Shown: positions 28,554 through 34,095 of the stretch, piece after piece
How positions within the stretch are numbered: position 1 is the first letter of the stretch
Layout: the number at the start of each line of letters is the position of its first letter
NCBI RefSeq assembly: GCF_001921825.1
Contig: NZ_MSJL01000025.1
Span: 1-34,095 of the forward strand
Length of the DNA stretch: 34,095 nt
Reading direction: 5' to 3'
Source of the DNA: Streptococcus acidominimus
GTDB lineage: Bacteria > Bacillota > Bacilli > Lactobacillales > Streptococcaceae
The notes under the pieces: generated by a model
What the model saw: the letters and a program-made list of their open reading frames with translations, nothing else
The model's database searches: none
Told to the model about the DNA's origin: nothing
Translations under genes and position numbers: made by a program

Positions 28554-28582
28554 ATTTTACAATATTTGTTTTTACAAGTCAA
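28554..28582 (-). promoter_or_regulatory. Leftward lytic-type promoter
   Basis: TTGACT (28577-28582) and TAAAAT (28554-28559) on the minus strand with a 17-bp spacer. Confidence 0.75.
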
Positions 28583-28619
28583 TAGATTTTGTCCAAAAAA
28601 ATGTTTTTTGTTTATATTG

Positions 28620-28648
28620 TTGACAAAATGAGTTCTTTACAATACAAT
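28620..28648 (+). promoter_or_regulatory. Rightward promoter of repressor and integrase
   Basis: TTGACA (28620-28625), a 17-bp spacer and TACAAT (28643-28648). TTTTGTC (28587-28593) and GACAAAA (28622-28628) form an inverted pair that overlaps the -35. Confidence 0.8.
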
Positions 28649-28668
28649 TTAACATGGAGGAATAATAA

Positions 28669-29268
28669 ATGATTAAAAATAATTTGAAAAAACTTTTAGC
28701 CGAACGGAGCATAAAAGTTTTACACTTATCTAATGAGACTGGTATAGCTCGCTCGACAATTAATAAAATCGCTAACAATAGTACAGACAAAATTAGTATG
28801 GAAGTTGTTAACATATTGTGCAATGCTCTTAAAGTAACCCCTAATGAGTTCTTCTCCTATATCCCTTATGATTTTTCATTTAACTATTTTCAGCTCACAG
28901 AAGAAGAGTTTGAAACTACAGAAGTCGTAAGAAATACCACTGAACAAGTAGTGTCTAATGAGATTTATAATCTATCAAAATGTTTCATCAATGTTAATAA
29001 ATATGGAAAAGAACTTCATACTATTGAATTGACTGGAGTAGAGACACTAGGTTACAATCTAATTAAAAATGATGGTACCTCTCTTGATGATAAATGTATT
29101 AAGCTAGAACTCTTTTTCCCGAATGGAGATTTACTAGCTAAAGAGATTTTTGAATCTATAAACATTGAGTTTAGGACATCGATTAGTCAGCAAATACAAG
29201 CCTATCTCCTAGATAATAATGACTACTTCGAAAAGAACTTTAAACTAGATATTAATTTCCCCTTATAG
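28669..29268 (+). CDS. XRE-family element repressor (Stl/CI-like)
   Basis: Protein of 199 residues. The N-terminal HTH (about 1-65: LKKLLAERSIKVLHLSNETGIARSTINKIANNSTDKISMEVVNILCNALKV) is joined to a 130-residue C-terminal domain of no recognised family. That domain is rich in beta strands (CIKLELFFPNGDLLAKEIFESINIEF). In PICIs the master repressor has this layout and its C-terminal part binds the helper-phage inducer; that role here is inference. GGAGG precedes the ATG. It runs toward the integrase, 67 bp away. Confidence 0.85.
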   Translation: MIKNNLKKLLAERSIKVLHLSNETGIARSTINKIANNSTDKISMEVVNILCNALKVTPNEFFSYIPYDFSFNYFQLTEEEFETTEVVRNTTEQVVSNEIYNLSKCFINVNKYGKELHTIELTGVETLGYNLIKNDGTSLDDKCIKLELFFPNGDLLAKEIFESINIEFRTSISQQIQAYLLDNNDYFEKNFKLDINFPL

Positions 29269-29286
29269 CCCCCCCCCAAAAAAAAA
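29269..29286 (+). repeat. Homopolymer pair C9A9
   Basis: Nine C then nine A directly after the repressor stop, between repressor and integrase genes. It is prone to slippage in replication or to sequencing error; being untranslated it would not shift a frame. Confidence 0.9.
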
Positions 29287-29296
29287 TATACCTATT

Positions 29297-29315
29297 CCTT
29301 TTATATGCCGACAAG
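29297..29315 (+). repeat. Element-specific 19-bp repeat, copy 3
   Basis: CCTTTTATATGCCGACAAG, 20 bp upstream of the integrase start and directly before its ribosome site. A role in integrase control or recombination is possible. Confidence 0.65.
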
Positions 29316-29335
29316 CACAAAGAAAGGAATACACA

Positions 29336-30475
29336 ATGATTAAAAAATACACTTTAAAAGATGGCTCAGTTCGCTATATGTATCATGCCTACATGGGGAT
29401 TGATGAGAGAACTGGCAAGCCTAAAAAAGCTTGTAAACGTGGATTTAAGACAGCTAAAGAAGCAAGGCTAGCAGAAAGCCAACTACTGCTAAAGGTAAAA
29501 GAGTTAGGCTTAGAAGATTCTCCCAAAAGAATTAAATTTGAAGATGTTTATGAATTATGGCTAGCTCATTATAGAAATACTGTAAAAGAAAGCACCTTCG
29601 TCAGACAAAAAGCACAGGCAGAGCTACACATTCTCCCTATCTTTGGTAAGTACTTGGTAGATAAGATTTCAGTACAATTCTGTCAACAGCAAATTAATAA
29701 ATGGTTTGATGGATACGTGAAGTATGCTAATTTCATGGGAATGACAAAAAGCATACTTGATTATGCTATAAATCAGGGCTACATTACAGATAATCCCATG
29801 AAGAAAATAATCAAACCTAGAAGGAAGGCTATCATTGATGAGGAGGAAAATAAAGAGAGAAATTTTTACAATAAAACTGAACTACAAGAGTTTTTAGAAT
29901 GTACTCAAAAAGAAGATGAAGAGCTGGCTGTCATTTTTCGCTTATTAGCCTATACTGGCTTAAGGAAGAGTGAACTCATGGCTTTACGATGGAAAGATAC
30001 TGATATATCACACTCATCATTATCAGTTAACCAGACCATAGTTTATGGAGAAAATAATCAGATGATTTTCCAAACTCCTAAGACAAGGAAAAGCAAGCGA
30101 GTAATTGCTCTTGACTCTGTTACAGTGCAATCTTTGAAAAAGTGGAAACTGAAAAAGCAAAAAGAAATCTTTCCAAAAAGATTAAAAGATGAAGATTTAC
30201 TATTTACGAAATTAGACGGCACACCTCATAGCTTTGATTTCATCAATTATCATTTGCGTACGATTCTAAACAAATACAACTTGAAAAAGATAACCCCTCA
30301 TGGTTTCAGGCATACTCACTGTAGTTTGCTTTTTGAAGCTGGTGCTACCATTAAAGAAGTTCAAGAGAGATTAGGGCATGAAGATATTAAAACTACAATG
30401 AATATCTACGCTCATGTCTCTGAACAAGCCAAGGAAGAAACAGCTCAAAAATTTGCTCAGTATATGAGTTTTTAG
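29336..30475 (+). CDS. int: Tyrosine integrase of the element
   Basis: Site-specific recombinase of 379 residues. It has an N-terminal arm-binding domain (about 1-55, three-strand type as in Tn916 Int), a SAM-like core-binding domain (about 66-160) and a catalytic domain (175-370). The full active site is present: Arg210 (TGLRKSE), a Lys of the KTRKSKR hairpin (251-254), His322-x-x-Arg325 (PHGFRHTH), His348 (LGHED) and Tyr358 (NIYAHV). AGAAAGGA precedes the ATG. It ends 100 bp from attR, so it should catalyse integration into rpmE. It looks intact. Confidence 0.95.
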   Translation: MIKKYTLKDGSVRYMYHAYMGIDERTGKPKKACKRGFKTAKEARLAESQLLLKVKELGLEDSPKRIKFEDVYELWLAHYRNTVKESTFVRQKAQAELHILPIFGKYLVDKISVQFCQQQINKWFDGYVKYANFMGMTKSILDYAINQGYITDNPMKKIIKPRRKAIIDEEENKERNFYNKTELQEFLECTQKEDEELAVIFRLLAYTGLRKSELMALRWKDTDISHSSLSVNQTIVYGENNQMIFQTPKTRKSKRVIALDSVTVQSLKKWKLKKQKEIFPKRLKDEDLLFTKLDGTPHSFDFINYHLRTILNKYNLKKITPHGFRHTHCSLLFEAGATIKEVQERLGHEDIKTTMNIYAHVSEQAKEETAQKFAQYMSF

Positions 30476-30480
30476 AAATA

Positions 30481-30500
30481 TGGCAATCATTTTGGCAATC
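30481..30500 (+). other. Probable integrase arm site, right
   Basis: The same 20-bp double TTGGCAATCA block as at 22561-22580, starting 6 bp after the integrase stop and 76 bp before the attR core. Confidence 0.55.
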
Positions 30501-30508
30501 AAAGTACC

Positions 30509-30538
30509 AAAAAACCACTTCCAAAATCTTGGAAATGG
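30509..30538 (-). terminator. Element-supplied terminator for rpmE
   Basis: CCATTTCC/GGAAGTGG stem (one G-U) then six T residues on the minus strand, about 40 bp after the rpmE stop. It occupies the position the native terminator (22371-22400) would hold in the empty site. Confidence 0.75.
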
Positions 30539-30575
30539 CTTTGTACCAACGTTCTTAAGTAATAAATGCGGTTGA

Positions 30576-30592
30576 TTATTTGAGACCGTATT
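30576..30592 (+). other. attR core
   Basis: The same 17 bp as attL. Read on the minus strand it holds the last codons TAC GGT CTC AAA TAA of rpmE, so insertion restores the complete L31 C-terminus. Confidence 0.85.
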
Positions 30593-30818
30593 TTTTGTTG
30601 AAACGATCCACACGTCCATCTGCTTGAGTGAATTTTTGACGTCCAGTGTAGAATGGGTGTGAGTCTGATGAAATTTCCACACGAATCAATGGGTATGTTT
30701 CACCTTCAAATTCGATAGTTTCTTTAGAGTTCTTTGTAGAACCGCTAAGGAACTTGTAGCCAGTAGTCGTGTCCATGAAGACAACAGTGCGATATTCTGG
30801 ATGGATATCTTTTTTCAT
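30576..30818 (-). CDS. rpmE2: Ribosomal protein L31 type B
   Basis: An 80-residue large-subunit protein from ATG 30818 ([28 protein letters not shown]). It is preceded by AAAGGA, whereas the ATG 13 codons earlier is not. It lacks the CxxC zinc motif of type A L31, so it is the zinc-independent B form often made under zinc limitation. The signature [31 protein letters not shown] is intact although the mobile element is inserted at its last codons. Confidence 0.95.
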   Translation of the reverse strand: MKKDIHPEYRTVVFMDTTTGYKFLSGSTKNSKETIEFEGETYPLIRVEISSDSHPFYTGRQKFTQADGRVDRFNKKYGLK

Positions 30819-30919
30819 TTTAAAATTCCTTTCTGCCATGATCTCTTTCCGAGCCATAGATAATACTTATATAGTCTATCATACTTTCCTTACCTTAGCA
30901 AGACTTACTATCATTTTTT

Positions 30920-32002
30920 TTACTGAATAGAGGCTCCTGAACTAGCATCTGTCGGCATCTTAGCTCCAAAAGCTCCTTGGGAGGCTCCGGCATCTGTGTC
31001 TGTCTCCAAGTATCTCGTATCCAGCCTGTCCCTCACTTGATAGCTGACTTCCTTGGTCTGCTCCTTGTCTCGCAACAGGATACAGCCCTGTAAGCCCGGT
31101 GTGATCATCACTCGATCGTCCTTTGTAATGATAATGGCTTCTAGCCCTGCTTCTCCTACCACTCCTTGATAGATATCCTGAAGAGCACTACCAAACAAAC
31201 GGGTCGTCCATATTTCGCCATCGATTGATTCCTTAGAAACAATGGTCAAACTAGCTAGATCGCTGGCAACAGGGTAGCCCGTCTGACGATCAAGGATATG
31301 GTGATAGGTCTTTCCCTCATAGGTCAACGTCCGCTCATAGATGCCCGATGTCACGACCGATCCTACAGCCTGTTTTAACAGCACAAGATTGTTTCCGCGG
31401 GGAAGTTTTGGATCTTGAAGACCGATTCGCCACAATCCATCTGCATGATGATGGGCGTTACCAAAGGTTCGCACATTTCCACCAAGATTGATAAGACCGC
31501 TTGACACTCCCATCCTCTCTAAGTGTTCAACAATACGATCCGCAACATAGCCCTTAGCAAGGGCACCAAGATCAATCGCCATCCCTTCTTTTTTGAGATA
31601 GATAGACTGCTCATCTTCATCTAATTCAATATCCCAGGGATTGATCAAAGCTCGTTTTTCCTCAATCTCCTCCTGACTAGGCACGCGCGCATCTGTAAAG
31701 CCAATCCGCCAGGCTTGAACCAAGGGACCAATCGTGATATTCAGTCGACTGTGGGGAGCGCAACTGTGGTGCTTTCCAAGCGCAATCAAGTCAAACAAGT
31801 CAGCTGCCACCGGCACTGCCTGCACCCCTGCATTGAGATTAACTTCCATGAGTTCAGAGGTCAAATCATTGGCTGAAAAACGCTCCTTATAAAGATATAG
31901 AAGCGCTTCTACTTGGTCTAAAATATGTTCGGGCTCCTGATGCCAGATTTTGACCTCAATCAGCGTCCCCATAAGGCGAATGCAGCGACTACTTGCTTGC
32001 AT
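30920..32002 (-). CDS. apbE: ApbE-family FAD:protein FMN transferase
   Basis: Protein of 360 residues that attaches FMN to a Thr of target flavoproteins. Conserved segments are MGTLIEVKIW (start of fold), IDLGALAKGYVADR, GLINLGGNVRTFG, SGIYER and the active-site HHILDRQTGYP. There is no signal peptide or lipobox, unlike the classical periplasmic/lipoprotein ApbE, so it should act in the cytosol. The last 35 or so residues (ETDTDAGASQGAFGAKMPTDASSGASIQ) form a low-complexity tail not typical of the family. Its start lies inside the end of the DHH gene (14-bp overlap), so it is probably translationally coupled. No obvious target protein is in the window. Confidence 0.9.
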   Translation of the reverse strand: MQASSRCIRLMGTLIEVKIWHQEPEHILDQVEALLYLYKERFSANDLTSELMEVNLNAGVQAVPVAADLFDLIALGKHHSCAPHSRLNITIGPLVQAWRIGFTDARVPSQEEIEEKRALINPWDIELDEDEQSIYLKKEGMAIDLGALAKGYVADRIVEHLERMGVSSGLINLGGNVRTFGNAHHHADGLWRIGLQDPKLPRGNNLVLLKQAVGSVVTSGIYERTLTYEGKTYHHILDRQTGYPVASDLASLTIVSKESIDGEIWTTRLFGSALQDIYQGVVGEAGLEAIIITKDDRVMITPGLQGCILLRDKEQTKEVSYQVRDRLDTRYLETDTDAGASQGAFGAKMPTDASSGASIQ

Positions 32003-32927
32003 CTGCTACTACCTGCTGTAACTCGCGATAGATTTCTTCATTTTCTTCCAAGGAATAGGAATTTGCCCCACTGGCTAATGGATGACCGCCTCCATGATGA
32101 CGTTTCGCAATCTCATTGATCGGAAGAAACTTACTCCGCAAGCGCACCCGATAGGAACCATCTGCCTGTTCCACAAAGACACCCCAATTTTTAATGGTAT
32201 TGATACGCCCCGGTACTCCTACGATAAAGGCTGTATCAGCGTCTCCGATACCGTATTCTTTGAGCAGGGCTTGGTTCAAGACCACACGCGCAGCACCATT
32301 TTCATCTACTTCTAAATGGTCATAGACATAGCCAATAAGCTTTGCAACACTATAATCCACCGAATCCATCTGGCGTGAAAGACCTGCAAAATCAAAATCA
32401 TACTGGCGAAGTTTAGCTACAATTTCAAAGGTCTTGGCAGAGGTTGCAGGATAGAGAAAACGTCCTGTATCTCCCACAATACCAGCATATAAGAGATAGG
32501 CAATGTCGCTATCTATTTCCAAGCCCAGTTCCAAGGCAAAATGCGCAATCATCTCGCTGCATGAACTCGCCTTGGTATCCACCCAAGAAAGGTCACCGTA
32601 GACCTCATCATTAGGATGATGGTCTATCTTGATCAGAAAATCTCCCTGCCTGTATCGCTGGTCATCAATTCGCGCTTGATTGGCGGTATCTGTCACAATG
32701 ACCAAGGCTCCCTGATATTCACTATCTTCAACTGTCTCCATCTGTGCTAGCCAGGCAAGGTTAGGCTCTGTATAGCCTGTCACCTTAATGGTCTTTTCAG
32801 GGAAGTTTTTTTGTAACAAGGCTTGTAAGCCTACCTGACTGCCTAAGGCATCTGGATCAGGCCGCATGTGGCGGTGAATCAGAATAGTCTGATATTCTTT
32901 TATTTTTTCTAAAATCATCTCTAACAT
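31989..32927 (-). CDS. DHH/DHHA1 phosphoesterase (Pde2/NrnA-like)
   Basis: Protein of 312 residues from ATG 32927 (MLEMILEKIKEY), preceded by AAAAGGAG; an ATG seven codons earlier lacks one. It has the DHH-family metal motifs: HMRPDPDALGSQ, VIVTDT, IDHHPNDE and the DHHA1 signature GGGHPLASGA. There are no GGDEF or membrane domains. Such soluble proteins degrade pApA, nanoRNA or pAp. In pneumococcus the matching gene beside rpmE encodes the c-di-AMP pathway enzyme Pde2, as I recall. It is divergent from the flavodoxin gene and followed by apbE. Confidence 0.92.
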   Translation of the reverse strand: MLEMILEKIKEYQTILIHRHMRPDPDALGSQVGLQALLQKNFPEKTIKVTGYTEPNLAWLAQMETVEDSEYQGALVIVTDTANQARIDDQRYRQGDFLIKIDHHPNDEVYGDLSWVDTKASSCSEMIAHFALELGLEIDSDIAYLLYAGIVGDTGRFLYPATSAKTFEIVAKLRQYDFDFAGLSRQMDSVDYSVAKLIGYVYDHLEVDENGAARVVLNQALLKEYGIGDADTAFIVGVPGRINTIKNWGVFVEQADGSYRVRLRSKFLPINEIAKRHHGGGHPLASGANSYSLEENEEIYRELQQVVADASK

Positions 32928-32969
32928 ACTACACACTCCTTTTTTCATTCTATCATAAAAGTGGCGCTT

Positions 32970-32996
32970 TTGAAAATTTAGAGAATGTGGTATACT
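32970..32996 (+). promoter_or_regulatory. Promoter of the flavodoxin gene
   Basis: TTGAAA (32970-32975), a 15-bp spacer and extended -10 TGGTATACT (box 32991-32996). The same TGGTATACTAGGG string precedes the yueI-like gene. Confidence 0.65.
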
Positions 32997-33024
32997 AGGG
33001 CTATCATTATTTTTGGAGGAACTT

Positions 33025-33483
33025 ATGGCACTGGCAAAAATTGTCTACGCTAGTATGACAGGCAATACCGAAGAGATTGCCGATATTGTTGCGACGAAAC
33101 TCGAGGAACTCGGTCTTGAAGTGCACAATGATGAATGTACGACTGTCGAAACCGAAGAAATTTTAGACGCAGATATCATTATCGTGGCGACCTATACCTA
33201 TTCTTACGGTGGAGATGGGGAATTACCTGATGAAATCGTTGATTTCTATTCAGACCTAGCTGACTACGACTTGACCGGAAAAATCTACGGTGTCTGCGGG
33301 TCAGGTGATACCTTCTATGAAGACTTCTGTAAATCCGTTGACGACTTTGACCTTATGTTGGCGTCACGCGGTGCAACCAAGGGAGCGGAAAATGTCAAGG
33401 TTGACTTGGCAGCTGAAGAAGACGACATTGCCCATCTCGAAAAATTCGCAACAGACCTTGTTGCAGCCCTGGAAGCCCAGTAA
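33025..33483 (+). CDS. fld: Flavodoxin
   Basis: Small FMN electron carrier of 152 residues. It has the phosphate loop VYASMTGNTEEIADIV near the N-terminus, the ATYTYSYGGDGELPDE loop and the GVCGSGDTFYEDFCKSVDDF loop around the flavin. I start at ATG 33025 after GGAGGA. It is strongly acidic, as usual. It is divergent from the DHH gene and ends at a strong terminator, so monocistronic. Its redox partners are not in the window. Confidence 0.95.
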   Translation: MALAKIVYASMTGNTEEIADIVATKLEELGLEVHNDECTTVETEEILDADIIIVATYTYSYGGDGELPDEIVDFYSDLADYDLTGKIYGVCGSGDTFYEDFCKSVDDFDLMLASRGATKGAENVKVDLAAEEDDIAHLEKFATDLVAALEAQ

Positions 33484-33582
33484 CCTTTTCATCCTATGTC
33501 ACGAAGCTCTTGAGAATTGAGTTCGGACGAGGTCTTTGTAGCTTGATAGTCATCAACTATTACTTATGTAACAACAAAAAGA

Positions 33583-33629
33583 AGAGCGGATAAGCCCATT
33601 TCAAGATCGGGCTTATCCGCTCTCTTTTT
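33583..33629 (+). terminator. Terminator of flavodoxin
   Basis: A perfect 15-bp stem AGAGCGGATAAGCCC/GGGCTTATCCGCTCT followed by CTTTTTAT. A repeat element begins in its T tail. Confidence 0.92.
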
Positions 33630-33847
33630 ATAGTCGTTTCGTGTTCTTCATACTCGTCAAAAATCAAATTCTGACGTCGTTCATTCACCTTGCTGAGTAA
33701 AAAGCTCCTGTGGAGGTTTTGAGCCTATTTCCTAAAGAACCATCATCAGCTAAAACTGAAACAGTTATCGCTCTCTTTTACACAGCTCGTAGCCCGAGTT
33801 CAATTACACAAGACGAGTTAACGAAGTAATAAAAGATAAACAAAATG
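33629..33847. repeat. RUP-like MITE cut short by an IS
   Basis: Starts TATAGTCGTTTCGTGTTC at 33629. It ends with the family's usual GAGTTAACGAAGTAATAAAAGATAAACAAAATGA but without the expected CTATA, where the IS end begins. The 33790-33843 part is the reverse complement of 7418-7470. Confidence 0.6.
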
Positions 33848-33920
33848 AGGGGACCTCTAAAAACTTCCTAAATTTCCCCAAAATGAGATAATAGAATAAA
33901 AAGTAATGAGGAGAGCTGTC

Positions 33921-34095
33921 ATGCATTTATTCACAGACGATGAAAAAATCTTGTCAAAACTATCAGAAAAAGGCAATCCCTTAGAACGTTTGGATGCCGT
34001 TATGGATTGGAATATCTTTCTTCCTTTGTTGTCAGAGTTATTCAGTCGTAAAGATAAAGTCATCAGTCGTGGCGGTCGTCCTCACCTAGACTATC
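33921..34095 (+). CDS. N-terminal part of an IS5-family transposase (partial)
   Basis: The frame opens at ATG 33921 (MHLFTDDEKILSKLSEKGNPLERLDAVMDW...) after GAGGAG and runs off the window at residue 58. The phrase NPLERLDAVMDWNIFLPLL and SRGGRPHLDY are typical of the IS5 (IS1194-like) transposase N-terminus in streptococci, as I recall. The upstream 33848-33920 should hold the left inverted end, beginning about GGGGACCTCTAAAAAC. It is not from the same protein region as the fragment at 1-111, so the two cannot be shown to belong to one element family. Confidence 0.75.
   Translation, partial: MHLFTDDEKILSKLSEKGNPLERLDAVMDWNIFLPLLSELFSRKDKVISRGGRPHLDY

Larger units (their letters stand above)
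22438..30592. mobile_element. PICI-like integrated element in the 3' end of rpmE
   Basis: An 8.15-kb insertion lies between 17-bp direct repeats. It has a tyrosine integrase at the right end, a repressor transcribed with it and a divergent Cro-like gene. An excisionase-like protein and a replisome-organiser fragment follow, the typical left half of Gram-positive phage-inducible chromosomal islands. There are no capsid, terminase, relaxase or conjugation genes. The rest is cargo: an XRE-controlled four-gene envelope operon and a type I toxin-antitoxin pair. Element DNA is visibly more AT-rich than the host genes around it. Assignment to PICIs is inference from gene order. Confidence 0.8.

Noticed and set aside
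28572..28823. Small hydrophobic frame opposite the repressor start
   Set aside because: It is antisense to the repressor gene and its promoter, and lacks a ribosome site.
22438..30592. Integrated element as a conjugative transposon or intact prophage
   Set aside because: No relaxase, coupling ATPase, type IV secretion, terminase, portal, capsid, tail or lysis genes. The 35-residue holin-like peptide fits a type I toxin better than a lysis holin.

Overview
The window looks like a chromosomal segment of a Streptococcus of the mitis/sanguinis type, AT-rich and low GC. From memory, the order ccdA-thioredoxin lipoprotein-msrAB-response regulator-histidine kinase matches the pneumococcal TCS09/Etrx2 locus, and the ezrA/gyrB and rpmE/DHH-phosphoesterase/flavodoxin neighbourhoods also match pneumococcal gene pairs. 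The enolase carries the streptococcal plasminogen-binding motif FYDKERKVY. The species cannot be fixed from sequence alone.

Layout. 1-111: tail of an IS5-type transposase. 165-5531 (minus strand): YesM/YesN-type two-component system, then the extracytoplasmic methionine-sulfoxide repair operon ccdA-tlpA-msrAB. 5727-7052: brnQ. 7409-10506: a metal P-type ATPase with its own promoter and a terminator-containing leader, bracketed by inverted copies of a repeat family. 10821-13263: eno and a YeiH-type membrane protein. 13317-14110: repeat cluster with a 4 x 57 bp tandem array. 14362-19472: yueI-like gene, serB, ezrA, gyrB. 20041-21814: rodA and a DJ-1 family gene. 22438-30592: an 8.15-kb integrated element. 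30576-33483: rpmE, apbE, DHH phosphoesterase (pde2/nrnA-like), flavodoxin. 33921-end: start of another transposase.

The integrated element is the notable part. It sits at the last codons of rpmE, between 17-bp direct repeats that encode the L31 C-terminus (YGLK-stop). It has a tyrosine integrase, an integrase-linked repressor, a divergent small Cro-like regulator, an excisionase-like protein and a short DnaD-like/replisome-organiser remnant. This is the core layout of a phage-inducible chromosomal island (PICI-like satellite), with no structural, relaxase or conjugation genes. Its cargo is an XRE regulator divergent from a four-gene envelope operon (SPFH protein with two zinc ribbons; membrane zinc-ribbon protein; Ser/Thr-rich membrane-anchored protein; DUF5067-like membrane protein), plus a txpA/RatA-like type I toxin-antitoxin pair next to attL. 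The operon resembles the Bacillus ydjG-H-I membrane-stress module without pspA and is a candidate for a satellite-borne envelope-stress or anti-phage system. That function is inference.

Throughout the host DNA there are copies of a RUP-like MITE family (inverted ends TATAGTC...GACTATA) carrying nested hairpin-forming tandem units.
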